Of a stretch of 64,000 nt of DNA, positions 1 to 13,343 are shown in pieces. This DNA comes from Micromonospora rhizosphaerae. GTDB lineage: Bacteria; Actinomycetota; Actinomycetes; Mycobacteriales; Micromonosporaceae. The notes beneath the pieces were generated by a model, which saw only the letters and a program-made list of their open reading frames with translations, was not told where the DNA came from and did not search any database. The stretch lies in assembly GCF_900091465.1 (NCBI RefSeq), contig NZ_FMHV01000002.1:1178001-1242000 (forward strand), read 5' to 3'. How positions within the stretch are numbered: position 1 is the stretch's first letter; each line of letters begins with the position of its first letter. Both the position numbers and the translations under genes were made by a program.

Positions 1-153
1 CGCGTTCTCCGCGGTCAGGTAGGCGATCGTCTCCGGGTCGTCCTTCGCCGCGAGCCAGGCGTACTCGTCGACGACGGTGTCGCCGTGGTGGGTGCGCTCG
101 GTCGGGACACGCTTGGCGGCGGGCACGGGGGTCTCGGTGGTCACGCCCGTCAC
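1..153 (-). CDS. Oligopeptidase B / S9 prolyl oligopeptidase family peptidase, N-terminal part only
   Basis: The reverse strand reads 51 codons from a GTG at 153 to the window edge without a stop. The peptide contains RVPTERTHHGDTVVDEYAWL followed by DDPETIAYLTAEN, the N-terminal signature of oligopeptidase B-type serine peptidases of family S9A, cytosolic enzymes that cut short peptides after basic residues. This part precedes the beta-propeller; the catalytic domain lies outside the window. A second in-frame GTG at 144 is an alternative start, and neither has a clear ribosome site. Family assignment is confident from the HGD/DEYAWL block; choice of start is not. Confidence 0.75.
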   Translation of the reverse strand, partial: MTGVTTETPVPAAKRVPTERTHHGDTVVDEYAWLAAKDDPETIAYLTAENA

Positions 154-494
154 GTTACCGGCCCGGCCGGTCGGACCCGTCGATACGCGGCTGGTGCGGA
201 TCGCACCTGAGCTACCCGGATCGCGTACCGGCTTCGCGAGGTTCGTCTTCGGCCGGCCACAGCTCGGCGGCCGTCGCCGCGAGTACGGTGAGCAGCCGGG
301 TCACCGCCGGCGGACGCTACGTTGATCGAGGTCGAGATCACCGCCGCGACCCGGCTTGCCGACCGCGAGCTGTCGTCGCGCTGAGCCGCGCCGGATCTGC
401 GGTCCGAGCCGACGAGTCTGCTCTGTGTACGGTGGGCTGCCGGCAGGTTTTAGCAGCTCACCGGTCCTGTCGCAGGATTCGCCGCCGTCGGTGT
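154..494. other. Intergenic region, no gene seen
   Basis: This 341-base stretch separates the divergent oligopeptidase and FAD-oxidase genes. Short open frames exist on both strands, but none has a ribosome site, a recognisable motif or actinobacterial third-position GC bias together with useful length. It ends in the LexA-like palindrome at 495-510. It presumably carries both promoters; no convincing -10/-35 pair could be picked out. Confidence 0.5.
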
Positions 495-510
495 TCGAAC
501 ACATGTACGA
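495..510. promoter_or_regulatory. LexA (SOS) box-like palindrome overlapping the start of the FAD-oxidase gene
   Basis: TCGAACACATGTACGA matches the actinobacterial/Gram-positive SOS box (TCGAAC, four bases, GTTCGA) at every fixed position except one (GTACGA instead of GTTCGA). Its last base is the A of the ATG at 510. A bound repressor here would sit on the transcription start region, and the transcript could be leaderless. The match is seen in the sequence; LexA binding is inferred. Confidence 0.55.
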
Positions 511-1994
511 TGGCCGGCATGGCGGCAGCAGCGAGTTCGACCGACCGGCCCGGAGCCCTCGAGATCACTCGGCGACTGGCGGAGATCTGTGGCCCGCCCT
601 TCGCCCGCTTCGCCGGCCCGGCCGACGAGGTCGCCGGCCGGCCCGCCCGTTGGGTGGCGGTGCCGGGTGGCCCGCACGCCGCCGCCGAGGTGCTGCGGTT
701 GGCCGCCGCGCACGACCTCACCGTCGTTCCCCGGGGCGCCGGCACCAAGATCGACTGGGGTGCCGCCCCGGCGCAGCTCGACATCATGCTGGACACCGGC
801 CGGCTCGCCGGGGTCTGGCACGAGCCGCAGGGGTCGCCGACGGCCGAGGTCGGCGCCGGGACCCCGCTGCGGGCGGTCCAGGCGACCCTGGAACGCACCG
901 GTCAGCGGCTGCCGGTGGATCCCCCGTCCCCCGGGGCGACCCTCGGCGGCGTGCTCGCCGCCGACGAGGCCGGCCCGCTGCGGCAGCGGCACGGCAGCCC
1001 GTGCGCCCAACTGGTCGGGGTCCGTTACCTGGACGCCGACGGCGAGCTGGTGAGCCTGGGCGAGGCCGGGGCCGCGCTGCTCGGCCGGGCCGCTCCGGTG
1101 GTGGGTGGCGGCAGCGGCGGCACCGTCCCGTCGGGCCGGGCCGGGCCGGGTGGCGGCGCGGCGGCGCTGTTCGGGGCGGGTGATCTGCCGGGGCTGGACC
1201 TCGCCCGGCTGCTCTGCGGCTCCCAGGGCGGCCTGGGCGTGCTGGTCTCGGCGACCATGCGGGTGCAGGCCGTCCCCGCCGGCCGGCTCTGGGTGACCCG
1301 GCCGGTCTGGACGCCGCTGGAGGTGCACGACCTGGTCCGGACGGTGCTCGCCGCCCGGCTCGACCCGGCGGCGATCGAGCTGGACCTGCCTGTCCCGGTG
1401 CCCCTGCCGCGCCGGCGGGTCCATCCCGATCACCCGTCGGTCAGCGGCCGGCCCGACCATCCCGCGACGGCCCGCCGCGCCGGTGGACCGGCCGCGGCGG
1501 GCAGCCTGTTGGTGCTGCTGGAGGGCGGCCCGGCCGACGTGGTCGAGCGGGCCGAGCGGCTGGTCGCCCTCCTCGGTCGGGAAACCGTCGTCAGCCACGC
1601 CGCGCCGGAGTGGTGGGGGCGGTACCCGTTCGGTCCGGGCGACACCGCACTCCGGATCGAGGTGCCCATCAGCGATCTTCACGCGGCGGTCTACGCACTG
1701 CGCGACGCGGCCGGCGGCCCGGTGCCGATCCGCGGCTCCGCCGGGGTCGGCACGGTGCACGCCGCCCTGCCCGGCGCGCTGGCGCCCGACCGGGTGGCGT
1801 CGATCCTCGCCGCCGTCCGCGGGGTGCTGCTGGCCCGGCAGGGCCGCTGCGTCGTGGTGGCCGCCCCCGCGCCGGTGCGCTGGGCGGTCGACCTCTGGGG
1901 CGAGCTGCCGACGCTGCCCCGCCTCCGCGCGGCCAAGGAACACCTCGACCCGCACCAGCGCCTCGCCCCCGGCCGCCTCCCCGGCGGCCTCTGA
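510..1994 (+). CDS. FAD-binding oxidoreductase, glycolate oxidase GlcE-like
   Basis: A 494-residue FAD-linked oxidase of the FAD_binding_4 (VAO/GlcD-GlcE) type. The N-terminal FAD domain shows WVAVPGGPHAAAEVLRLAAA and VVPRGAGTKIDWG, and the segment PPSPGATLGGVLAADEAGPLRQRHG is the usual second FAD-contact region. Such proteins oxidise 2-hydroxyacids with FAD, often with GlcD and an Fe-S GlcF partner, neither of which is next to it, so the substrate is unknown. A Gly/Pro-rich insertion near residues 200-230 is probably a loop. ATG 510 is used; ATG 519 is in frame and equally possible. No Shine-Dalgarno precedes either, and a LexA-like box overlaps the start. It ends 24 bases before a palindromic repeat facing the convergent phosphatase gene. 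Confidence 0.8.
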   Translation: MAGMAAAASSTDRPGALEITRRLAEICGPPFARFAGPADEVAGRPARWVAVPGGPHAAAEVLRLAAAHDLTVVPRGAGTKIDWGAAPAQLDIMLDTGRLAGVWHEPQGSPTAEVGAGTPLRAVQATLERTGQRLPVDPPSPGATLGGVLAADEAGPLRQRHGSPCAQLVGVRYLDADGELVSLGEAGAALLGRAAPVVGGGSGGTVPSGRAGPGGGAAALFGAGDLPGLDLARLLCGSQGGLGVLVSATMRVQAVPAGRLWVTRPVWTPLEVHDLVRTVLAARLDPAAIELDLPVPVPLPRRRVHPDHPSVSGRPDHPATARRAGGPAAAGSLLVLLEGGPADVVERAERLVALLGRETVVSHAAPEWWGRYPFGPGDTALRIEVPISDLHAAVYALRDAAGGPVPIRGSAGVGTVHAALPGALAPDRVASILAAVRGVLLARQGRCVVVAAPAPVRWAVDLWGELPTLPRLRAAKEHLDPHQRLAPGRLPGGL

Positions 1995-2018
1995 CCCGCC
2001 CACCCCCTCCCTGGCCCT

Positions 2019-2079
2019 GGTGATCATGAAGTTGTTGTCATCCGGCACGGCGTGTCGCAGCAACAACTTCATGATCACC
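2019..2079. repeat. Dispersed palindromic repeat, family A copy 1 (putative bidirectional terminator)
   Basis: Perfect 19-base arms (2019-2037 and 2061-2079; left arm GGTGATCATGAAGTTGTTG) flank a 23-base loop containing CGGCGTGTC. It lies between the 3' ends of two convergent genes. A second copy with the same arm core and loop word is at 12737-12791. The arms differ there by a compensatory change, so the hairpin itself seems to be conserved. No T-run follows on either side. Confidence 0.8.
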
Positions 2080-2142
2080 GGGGGCGGCGGGCGGGCAGGG
2101 CTCGGCGCGGGCGCTCCGGGGTGGCGGGGAATCAGGTGCGGG

Positions 2143-4206
2143 TCAGAGGGCGTCGTTGCGGAGGACGAGGATGGCGATGTCGTCGCGGGGCGCCTCGACG
2201 GAGAAGCCGATCGCGGTGGCGCGGAGCCGGGCGGCCACCACGTCCGCCGAGTAGCCGGCCAGCGGGGCGGCCGATTCGCGCAGCCGTTCGGTGCCGAAGA
2301 GCTCCCGGCCGCGCCGCCGCTCGGTCACCCCGTCGGTGTAGAAGATCAGGGCGTCCCCCGGCCCGAGCGGGATCTCCGCGGTCGGCGTACTGATCGAGTC
2401 GAGTAGCCCGAGGGCGGTGCCGCCGGCCCCGACGAAGGCGGCGCCACCGCCGCCGCCCAACAGCACCGGCCGGTCGTGCCCGGCCAGGTGCAGGGCCACG
2501 TCGAGCCGGTCGCCCTCGCCCGGCCCGACCGCGGCCAGCGCCAGCGTGCAGTACCGGCCGCCGCCCCGCTCGACCAGCGTCTCGTTGAGTCGGCTCAGCA
2601 CCTCGGGCAGCGGCTTGCCGTCGCCGACCAGCGCCCGGATCACGTCCCGGACCAGGCCGGTCACCGCCGCCGCCTGGACGCCCTTGCCGGAGACGTCCCC
2701 GACCACCACCAGCCAGCGGCCGTCCGGCAGCGGCACCACGTCGTAGAAGTCGCCCCCGACGTCGGCGTCTCCGCCGGTCGGGACGTACTCGGCGGCGAAG
2801 CCGATCCCCGAGACCACCGGGAGCACCGGCGGCAGCAGCGACTGCTGGAGCGTCTGGGCCACCCGGCGGCGCTCGGCGTGGATCCGGGCGTTCTCGATCG
2901 CCAGGGCCGCCCGCCGGGCCACGTCCTCCAGCACCGAGACCTCGTCCGGGTCGTGCCGGTGCCGCTGGTGACGCCCCACCGCCAGGGTCCCGAGCCGCTG
3001 GCCGCGGGCGATCAGCGGGACGGCGAAGCCCTCCATCGGGGCGCCGAGCGGCACCTGCGTGGCGTTCCGCGACGCCTCGCGCAGCCGGGCCTGGATCGAC
3101 TCCGGCCCGGTCTCCTGGAGCACCTTGTGCAGCGCCGGCAGCTTCGACTCGTCGGCGTGGCTGGACGCGGCGAGCCGCAGCCGACCCCACTCATCGGTGG
3201 CGTGCACCGCGCACCACTGCCCGAGCCGCGGCACCACGAGCTGCGGGATGAGCGCCATGGTCAGCTCGACGTCCAGGGACTGGGCGAGCAGCTCGCTCGC
3301 CTCGGCCAGGAAGGTCAGCCAGCCCTGCCGGCGGACGTCCGCCCGGCGCAGCCGGTCGTTCTCGAGATGCAGCGAGAGCCGCTCGGCCGCCAGCACGGCG
3401 AGCGGCCGGGCGTAGGCCGACGGCGCCGCGTCCAGCTCCAGCTCCCCGGCGTACGGCCGATGCACGGCCAGCGGCACCCGGAGCAGCTCGTTGCCCTCCC
3501 GGGGCTGCCGCCCGTACCGGGCCAGGACCTGGGGGCCCCGTCCATCGCCCCGGTCCAGCCGGACCACGCCACCGGCCGCGCCGACCATCTCGCCGAGTCG
3601 GGTCAGCAGCGCGCTGGCGAACTCCGGCAGCGGGTCGTCCGCGTACGGGTCGGGGCTGGTCTGCATCAGCTCGCTGATCCCGGCGGCGCTCGGCCCGGAA
3701 CTCTCCCCGGCCGCGCTGTTCGCGCCCCGGGCCGAGGTATGCGGCGCCAGCGGCTCCTCGGCCTCCGCGTCCCCGGCCGGCGGGTCGGCCGGGTGCCGGT
3801 CCAGCCGAAACCAGACGCCCTTCCCGGTGGGCAGGTAGGTGGTACCCCAGCGGCTGGCGAAGTGGTCCACCAGCAGCAGCCCCCGACCCCGCTCGGCCAC
3901 CTCGCTGATGTCGGACGACAGGTTGCGGACGCCGACGACCAGCTCGTCCACCGGGCCCACGGCGAAGTCGGAGACGGTCACGGTCAGCCCGATCTCGTCC
4001 GCGGCGACCTCGATGTCCAGTTCGGTGCGCGCGTGCTCGACGGCGTTGGTGGAAAGCTCTGTGGTGAGCAGCAGTGCCTCGTTGAGCAGCTCGTCGAGTC
4101 CCGCATCGGCCAGCACGGAGCGGACCAGGGCACGGGCGGCGGCGGGGGTACGCCGGTCCGCGGGGAGCCTGACCCGCCGGACATGCTCGTCCGAGCCGCC
4201 GGTCAT
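2143..4206 (-). CDS. PP2C-type serine/threonine phosphatase with N-terminal anti-sigma-like ATPase domain and GAF domain
   Basis: A 687-residue cytosolic signalling protein. Residues about 1-135 form an RsbW/SpoIIAB-like ATPase (ELSTNAVEHA as the N-box, then a GRGLLLVDH motif). A variable linker follows, then a GAF region at about 285-445 ending in the helix ALAIENARIHAERRRVAQTLQQ. A SpoIIE/RsbU-type PP2C domain fills about 455-687, with metal-binding DVGGDFYD, VVGDVSGKG, FYTDGV and PRDDIAILVL. Proteins of this build dephosphorylate STAS anti-anti-sigma factors in partner-switching cascades; a STAS protein lies at 12846-13178. It is divergent from the poly-HAMP kinase at 4612. ATG 4206 has GGAGGCGGGG upstream; GTG 4233 is an in-frame alternative. 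Family sure; targets inferred. Confidence 0.9.
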   Translation of the reverse strand: MTGGSDEHVRRVRLPADRRTPAAARALVRSVLADAGLDELLNEALLLTTELSTNAVEHARTELDIEVAADEIGLTVTVSDFAVGPVDELVVGVRNLSSDISEVAERGRGLLLVDHFASRWGTTYLPTGKGVWFRLDRHPADPPAGDAEAEEPLAPHTSARGANSAAGESSGPSAAGISELMQTSPDPYADDPLPEFASALLTRLGEMVGAAGGVVRLDRGDGRGPQVLARYGRQPREGNELLRVPLAVHRPYAGELELDAAPSAYARPLAVLAAERLSLHLENDRLRRADVRRQGWLTFLAEASELLAQSLDVELTMALIPQLVVPRLGQWCAVHATDEWGRLRLAASSHADESKLPALHKVLQETGPESIQARLREASRNATQVPLGAPMEGFAVPLIARGQRLGTLAVGRHQRHRHDPDEVSVLEDVARRAALAIENARIHAERRRVAQTLQQSLLPPVLPVVSGIGFAAEYVPTGGDADVGGDFYDVVPLPDGRWLVVVGDVSGKGVQAAAVTGLVRDVIRALVGDGKPLPEVLSRLNETLVERGGGRYCTLALAAVGPGEGDRLDVALHLAGHDRPVLLGGGGGAAFVGAGGTALGLLDSISTPTAEIPLGPGDALIFYTDGVTERRRGRELFGTERLRESAAPLAGYSADVVAARLRATAIGFSVEAPRDDIAILVLRNDAL

Positions 4207-4611
4207 CGCGGGCCCCGCCTCCGCCGCTGACACCTCCGTATCCTCCACCGCCGCCACCCCGGGTGCCAAGCCGGTCCACCGACCTCGCGGCGGGCCGGTG
4301 ACGCGGTACCACCGGCGTCCCGGCCCGGATCGGGGCATCCCGGGCGTCGTACCGCCAGCCACCTCGCGCGACCCCAGAGGAGCAAGATTTGCACAAACTC
4401 GGAGGTAGGGGGCTCCACCACGCGCCGAGGCGCCAACTTCAGCCACCGTGGGGGTTGCGGCCCACGGACGACCACGGCGAGGCGTCCGGACTCGCTGGGC
4501 CGGGACGCGTGGGCGTGGCGAGCCGTCGCAGCCGTGGCCTCGACGGCGGCGCGGGCAGAATGGTGGGATGGCCAAGTCGGCACGAGCTGTATGCCCCGAG
4601 CTGAGCGAGGA
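4207..4611. other. Divergent intergenic region between PP2C phosphatase and hybrid kinase, no gene
   Basis: This 405-base spacer should contain both divergent promoters. It has 7-base inverted arms GCGGTAC (4303-4309) and GTACCGC (4349-4355), and an AT-richer stretch near 4383-4400 (AAGATTTGCACAAACTC) followed by GGAG...CTCC. No coding frame with a ribosome site was found. Confidence 0.45.
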
Positions 4612-8975
<4,364 letters not shown>

Positions 8976-8979
<4 letters not shown>

Positions 8980-9530
8980 CGCAGACGGCCAAGGCGCTGC
9001 TGGTGGACGACCGACGGGAGAACCTGATGGCCCTGGAGGCGATCCTCCAGGGGCTCCCGGTGCAGTCGGTGGCCGTGGAGAGCGGCGAAGCGGCGCTGAA
9101 GCAGCTGCTGGTCGAGGACTTCGCGGTGATCCTGCTGGACGCGCAGATGCCGGAAATGGACGGGTTCGAGACCGCGACCCACATCAAGCGGCGGGAGCGG
9201 ACCCGGCACGTGCCGATCATCTTCCTCACCGCCGCGGACCGGGACGCCCAGCTCGCCCTGCGCGGGTACGCGGTCGGCGCGGTCGACTATCTGACGAAGC
9301 CGTTCGACCCGTGGGTGCTGCGGGCGAAGGTGTCGGTCTTCGTGGAGCTGTGGGTGAAGACCCGGCAGCTCGCCGCCCAGTCCGACCTGGTACGGGAGCG
9401 GGACGCCCAGTGGCGCGTCCTCACCGACGCGGTGGACGAGGCGACGGGGTTGCTGCGCTCGGACGACCCGGACGCCCGGGACCGCGCGGTCGAGCTGCTG
9501 GAGCAGGCCCGCTGGGGCGCGCATCCCTGA
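8976..9530 (+). CDS. Response regulator, receiver domain with helical C-terminal extension
   Basis: A 184-residue CheY-like protein starting at GTG 8976, inside the kinase stop codon (GTGA overlap), so the two are translationally coupled. Acidic residues LVDD near the N-terminus, phospho-Asp 55 (VILLDAQMPEMDG), Thr in FLTAAD and Lys in LTKPFDP complete the receiver site. After about residue 125 there is only a helical tail (VELWVKTRQLAAQSDLVRER) and no DNA-binding or enzymatic domain. It is likely the phosphate partner of the hybrid kinase, acting by protein contact. The final target is not shown by the sequence. Confidence 0.88.
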
Positions 9531-9584
9531 TCCGCCGCAGGTCGGAAGCCGCGCCCGCTTGACGACGATCTGCCGGCCGCCGGC

Positions 9585-10091
9585 TCAGCTCGCCTTGTCC
9601 GCGTGGCCGGTCGCCGCCCGCCGGGCCCGCCACCGCTCGCCGAGCGCGTCGATCTCCTCCTGTACGAAGAGGAAGAAGTCCCGCATCTCTGCCACCCGCT
9701 CCCCGGCCGGGGTGCCCCGCCCGGCCAGCGCGTCGACGCCGCCGGTGGCGATGTCGATGAAGTTCTTGTAGAGGCCGGTCTTGGTGATGGTGGCCTCGTA
9801 CCAGGGGTTGTCCGGCATCCGGTAGTGGTCCCGCCGGGAGCCCTTGACCGGCTCGCGGACCAGCATGCCGAACTGGGTCAGGTAGCGGACCGCGCCGGAG
9901 ACGGCGGCTGCGCTGACCCCGAGCCGCTCGCCGATCTCGGCGGCGGTCAGCGGGTCGTCCGCACTCATCACGGTGAAGAGCACCCGGCCGGCCATCCGGG
10001 GAAAGCCGACGTCCGCGAAGGCCATCGCCATACGCTCGACGAAGAGGTGGACCTCCTCGTCGTTCCGGGCCGGGCGGTGGTCGTCAGGCAT
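9585..10091 (-). CDS. GbsR/MarR-family transcriptional regulator
   Basis: A 168-residue winged-helix protein. The helix-turn-helix is LTAAEIGERLGVSAAAVSGAVRYL (about 53-76), followed by the wing GMLVREPVKGSRRDHYRMPD. The C-terminal helices (MRDFFLFVQEEIDALGERW) should form the dimer arm. Length and the YLTQFGMLVRE...GSRRDHYR block fit GbsR-like regulators that pair with ABC exporters in actinobacteria. It is divergent from the exporter at 10188, and an 18-base palindrome at 10151-10168 sits between them. It probably represses the exporter and perhaps itself; the ligand is unknown. Confidence 0.85.
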   Translation of the reverse strand: MPDDHRPARNDEEVHLFVERMAMAFADVGFPRMAGRVLFTVMSADDPLTAAEIGERLGVSAAAVSGAVRYLTQFGMLVREPVKGSRRDHYRMPDNPWYEATITKTGLYKNFIDIATGGVDALAGRGTPAGERVAEMRDFFLFVQEEIDALGERWRARRAATGHADKAS

Positions 10092-10150
10092 CGGCGGTCG
10101 CTCCTCCCGTGAAAATGTCGTGAAAATGATGGTGCCTCAGATCTCACGGT

Positions 10151-10168
10151 CTTCACAAGTTTGTGAAG
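10151..10168. promoter_or_regulatory. Palindromic operator between GbsR-like regulator and ABC exporter
   Basis: CTTCACAAGTTTGTGAAG is a perfect palindrome of two 8-base arms around GT, 20 bases before the exporter ATG and 59 bases before the regulator start. Size and symmetry suit a MarR/GbsR dimer. The palindrome is seen; binding by the neighbouring regulator is inferred. Confidence 0.65.
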
Positions 10169-10187
10169 CGAGCGTAACTTCCGAAGC

Positions 10188-11096
10188 ATGGAAACTCCAA
10201 TTGAGGTGTCCGGCCTGGTCAAGACCTTCGGCCGGACCCGAGCTCTCGACGGACTCGACCTCACCGTCCGCGCCGGGGAGGTGCACGGCTTCCTGGGCCC
10301 CAACGGCGCCGGCAAGTCGACCACCATCCGCGTGCTGCTCGGTCTGCTGCGGGCGGACGCGGGGGCCGTCCGTCTGCTCGGCGGCGACCCCTGGCGGGAC
10401 TCCGTCGCCCTGCACCGCCGCCTGGCGTACGTCCCCGGCGACGTCACCCTCTGGCCCAACCTCTCCGGCGGAGAGGTGATCGACCTGCTCGGCCGGATGC
10501 GCGGCGGGCTCGACCCGAAGCGCCGCGCCGAACTGCTGGAGTCGTTCGAGCTGGACCCGCGCAAGAAGGGGCGGACCTACTCCAAGGGCAACCGGCAGAA
10601 GGTCGGCCTGGTCGCCGCGCTCGCCTCCGACGTCGAGCTGCTCATCCTCGACGAGCCGACCTCCGGGCTCGACCCGTTGATGGAGGACGTCTTCCAGCAC
10701 TGGGTCGGCCGAGCGAAGCGGGACGGGCGCACGGTGCTGCTCTCCAGCCACATCCTCGCCGAGGTCGAGGCGCTCTGCGACCGGGTGACGATCATCCGGA
10801 ACGGCCGCAGTGTCGAGACCGGCACCCTCGATGAGCTCCGCCACCTGCACCGCACCTCGATCGACGCGGAGCTCACCGGTCCGCTGGACGGCCTGCTCGA
10901 ACTCGCCGGAGTGCACGACCTGCGGCTCGACGGCAACCGGGTCCGCTTCGACGTGGACGGCCCGGCCCTTCCCGCCGCGCTACGCCGGCTCACCGAGATC
11001 GGGGTACGCAGCCTGGTCAGCAAGCCGCCGACGCTGGAGGAACTCTTCCTGCGGCACTACGAGGCCACCGGCGAGCCGGCCGAGGCGACCCGATGA
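10188..11096 (+). CDS. ABC transporter ATP-binding protein (drug-exporter type)
   Basis: A 302-residue ATPase with Walker [10 protein letters not shown], Walker [13 protein letters not shown], the switch histidine in [11 protein letters not shown] and a diverged signature YSKGNRQKV in place of LSGGQ. That variant is usual for the actinobacterial antibiotic-exporter ATPases paired with ABC-2-like permeases. The C-terminal third (from about 215) is the small regulatory extension typical of DrrA/CcmA-like exporters. The stop overlaps the permease start (ATGA at 11093). Expression is probably set by the divergent GbsR-like regulator. The exported compound is unknown. Confidence 0.92.
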   Translation: METPIEVSGLVKTFGRTRALDGLDLTVRAGEVHGFLGPNGAGKSTTIRVLLGLLRADAGAVRLLGGDPWRDSVALHRRLAYVPGDVTLWPNLSGGEVIDLLGRMRGGLDPKRRAELLESFELDPRKKGRTYSKGNRQKVGLVAALASDVELLILDEPTSGLDPLMEDVFQHWVGRAKRDGRTVLLSSHILAEVEALCDRVTIIRNGRSVETGTLDELRHLHRTSIDAELTGPLDGLLELAGVHDLRLDGNRVRFDVDGPALPAALRRLTEIGVRSLVSKPPTLEELFLRHYEATGEPAEATR

Positions 11097-12685
11097 GCAC
11101 CCTCACCGGGACCCGCCACCTGGTCCGGCTGATCCTGCGCCGGGACCGCGTCCTGCTGCCGCTCTGGGTACTGGTGCTGTCCCTCCTGCCGATGACGTAC
11201 GCCACCAGCTTCTTCGAGCTCTTCCCGACAGCCGCCGAGCGGGCCGCGTACGCCGCCGGCACCGCCCGGAACCCGTCGATCATCGCACTGCTCGGTCCGG
11301 TGTACGGGGACAGCGTCGGCGCGCTGACCGCCCAGCGCGGCGGGTTCCTCACCGTGATCATCGGGCTGTTCAGCCTGCTCACCGTCATCCGGCACACCCG
11401 CACCGAGGAGGAGGCCGGGCGCCGGGAACTGCTCGGCGGCAGCGTGCTCGGCCGGTACGCCGGCCTGACCGCCGCGCTGCTGGTGACGTACGCGGCGGAC
11501 CTGCTGCTCGGCCTGCTCACCGCCGCCGGGCTGGCCTCCACCGGCCTGCCGGCGGGCGGATCCCTGGCGTACGGGCTCGCCGCGGCACTGGCCGGCGTGG
11601 CCTTCGCCACCGTGGGCGGGCTCGCCGCCCAGCTCACCGAGAGCGCCGGCGGCGCCCGGGGGATCGCAATCGGTGTGCTCGGGCTGGCCTTCGCGCTCCG
11701 GCTCGCCGGAGACGCCGCGGAGCGGGACTGGTTGAGCTGGCTGTCCCCGCTGGGCTGGGCCCCGCGCATCCGGGCGTACGAGGGCGAGCACTGGTGGGTG
11801 CTGCTGTTGCCGGTCGCGCTGAGCGTGCTGCTCGCCGCGGTCGCGTACCCGCTGTCGGTGCGGCGGGACCTCGGCGCCGGGCTGCTCCCGGCCCGGCTGG
11901 GGCCGGCCACCGCCAGGCGTGCCCTCTCCGGATCGTTCGGACTGGCCTGGCGCCTGCACCGGGGTCAGCTGCTCGGTTGGTCGGTCGGCTTCGGCCTGCT
12001 CGGGCTGATCCTCGGCGGGGCGGCGGAGGCCGCCGGCAAGTCGGTCGAGGGCAACCCGCAGCTGGAAGAGATCATGTCCCGAATCGGCGGCGCATCCGGG
12101 CTGGCCGAGGCGTACCTCGGCGCGACGTTGAGCCTGGCCGGGCTGGCCGCGGCCGGCTACGGGATCCAGGCGGCGCTGCGGATGCGGGCCGAGGAGACCG
12201 CCGGGCGGGCCGAGCCGCTGCTGGCGACCGGCGTACACCGGTCCGGCTGGCTCCTCTCGCACCTGGTGTTCGCCCTGCTCGGACCCGTGGTGGTGCTCGC
12301 CGTGACCGGCTCCGCCACCGGCCTGACCTACGGGATCAGCGTCCACGACGTGCCGGGCGAGCTGACCCGGATGATCGGCGCCGGGCTGGCGCAGGTGCCC
12401 GCGGCGTGGGTGCTGGCCGGCCTCGCGGTGCTGCTCTACGGGCTGCTGCCCCGGCTCGCCCCGGTGGCCTGGGCGGTGCTCGCGGTCTGCGTGCTGCTCG
12501 GCCAGCTCGGCGCGGTGCTGGAGTTGAGCCAGTGGCTGCTGGACGTCTCCCCGTTCACCCACACCCCCCAGGTGCTGAGTGACCACTGGAGCGCTACCCC
12601 GCTGCTGGTCCTGGCCGCCCTGGCCCTGCTGATGGCGCTCGCCGGCCTGACCGCCTTCCGCCGCCGCGACGTCCCCGTCACCTGA
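11093..12685 (+). CDS. ABC transporter permease, exporter type
   Basis: A 530-residue polytopic membrane protein in two similar halves. The first half has hydrophobic stretches such as [32 protein letters not shown] and [20 protein letters not shown]; the second begins near [20 protein letters not shown]. About 12 membrane segments are expected, like permeases annotated as polyketide-antibiotic exporters. The repeated phrase [19 protein letters not shown] and its counterpart [19 protein letters not shown] are hallmarks of this group. It is translationally coupled to the ATPase and ends 52 bases before a palindromic repeat facing the STAS gene. Confidence 0.88.
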   Translation: MSTLTGTRHLVRLILRRDRVLLPLWVLVLSLLPMTYATSFFELFPTAAERAAYAAGTARNPSIIALLGPVYGDSVGALTAQRGGFLTVIIGLFSLLTVIRHTRTEEEAGRRELLGGSVLGRYAGLTAALLVTYAADLLLGLLTAAGLASTGLPAGGSLAYGLAAALAGVAFATVGGLAAQLTESAGGARGIAIGVLGLAFALRLAGDAAERDWLSWLSPLGWAPRIRAYEGEHWWVLLLPVALSVLLAAVAYPLSVRRDLGAGLLPARLGPATARRALSGSFGLAWRLHRGQLLGWSVGFGLLGLILGGAAEAAGKSVEGNPQLEEIMSRIGGASGLAEAYLGATLSLAGLAAAGYGIQAALRMRAEETAGRAEPLLATGVHRSGWLLSHLVFALLGPVVVLAVTGSATGLTYGISVHDVPGELTRMIGAGLAQVPAAWVLAGLAVLLYGLLPRLAPVAWAVLAVCVLLGQLGAVLELSQWLLDVSPFTHTPQVLSDHWSATPLLVLAALALLMALAGLTAFRRRDVPVT

Positions 12686-12736
12686 CCCGGCCCTCTGCCC
12701 CCCGGCCCCGGCCCTGACCCGCTCCTGACCCGCGTT

Positions 12737-12791
12737 GATCATGAAGTTATTGCTGCCCGCCTCGGCGTGTCCTGGCAATAACTTCATGATC
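12737..12791. repeat. Dispersed palindromic repeat, family A copy 2 (putative bidirectional terminator)
   Basis: Perfect 17-base arms GATCATGAAGTTATTGC (12737-12753) and their complement (12775-12791) enclose a 21-base loop with the word CGGCGTGTC shared with copy 1 (2019-2079). Where copy 1 has GTTGTTG/CAACAAC, this copy has GTTATTG/CAATAAC, so both arms changed together. As with copy 1, it lies between convergent genes. Confidence 0.8.
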
Positions 12792-12845
12792 ACCGGGGCG
12801 GGACCGGGCGGGACCGGGCGGGGCAGGGACGGGGTGGGGCGGGGG

Positions 12846-13178
12846 TCAGGGGGCGGTTTCGTTGCGGATCATCAGGGCCGAGCGGAGGCCGGTGATGTCG
12901 AGGACGCGGAGCAGGAAGTCGCCGACGTTGCTGAGCACCAGCAGGCTCTGCGAGTGGCTGGCCTTGCGGCTGAGCACGACGAGGGTGCCGAGGCCCTGGG
13001 AGTCGCAGAAGGTGACCCCGCCCAGGTCGAGCACGATGCGCGGCGGGGGTTCGGTCAGCACCTCGTTGACGACGGTCGACAGTTGGGTGGCCGTGAGCAT
13101 GTCGATCTCACCGGCGAGACGAAGCACGGCCTCATCGCCCGTCCGCTGTACCGTGATGGACAGTTCGGCACGATCCAC
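12846..13178 (-). CDS. STAS-domain anti-sigma factor antagonist
   Basis: A 110-residue single-domain STAS protein (SpoIIAA/RsbV type). The core IVLDLGGVTFCDSQGLGTLVVL carries the conserved DSxG, whose serine is phosphorylated by an anti-sigma kinase and dephosphorylated by PP2C phosphatases. It could be a substrate of the RsbW-like/PP2C protein at 2143-4206, about 8.6 kb away, although no anti-sigma kinase or sigma factor of the SigB/F type is adjacent. Start is GTG 13178. The gene is convergent with the exporter permease and divergent from hemL. Confidence 0.9.
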   Translation of the reverse strand: MDRAELSITVQRTGDEAVLRLAGEIDMLTATQLSTVVNEVLTEPPPRIVLDLGGVTFCDSQGLGTLVVLSRKASHSQSLLVLSNVGDFLLRVLDITGLRSALMIRNETAP

Positions 13179-13343
13179 CCGGTCAGCCTATCGCGATCTC
13201 GACCACCGGGCCCGTCGAGCGGTCCCCCGACGCGCCTCGGCCCGGTGACCGCTGCGCTGCCCATGGGGCCGCGGGTGAGCCCGGTAACCCCGCTGCGGGG
13301 TGGGTGCCGATTCGCCGTCCGGCGCTGACACAATGGCGGCATC

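Noticed and set aside
212..304. Short reverse-strand frame reading VTRLLTVLAATAAELW
   Set aside because: It is about 30 codons, ends in an upstream stop just before its GTG, and has no ribosome site or family match.
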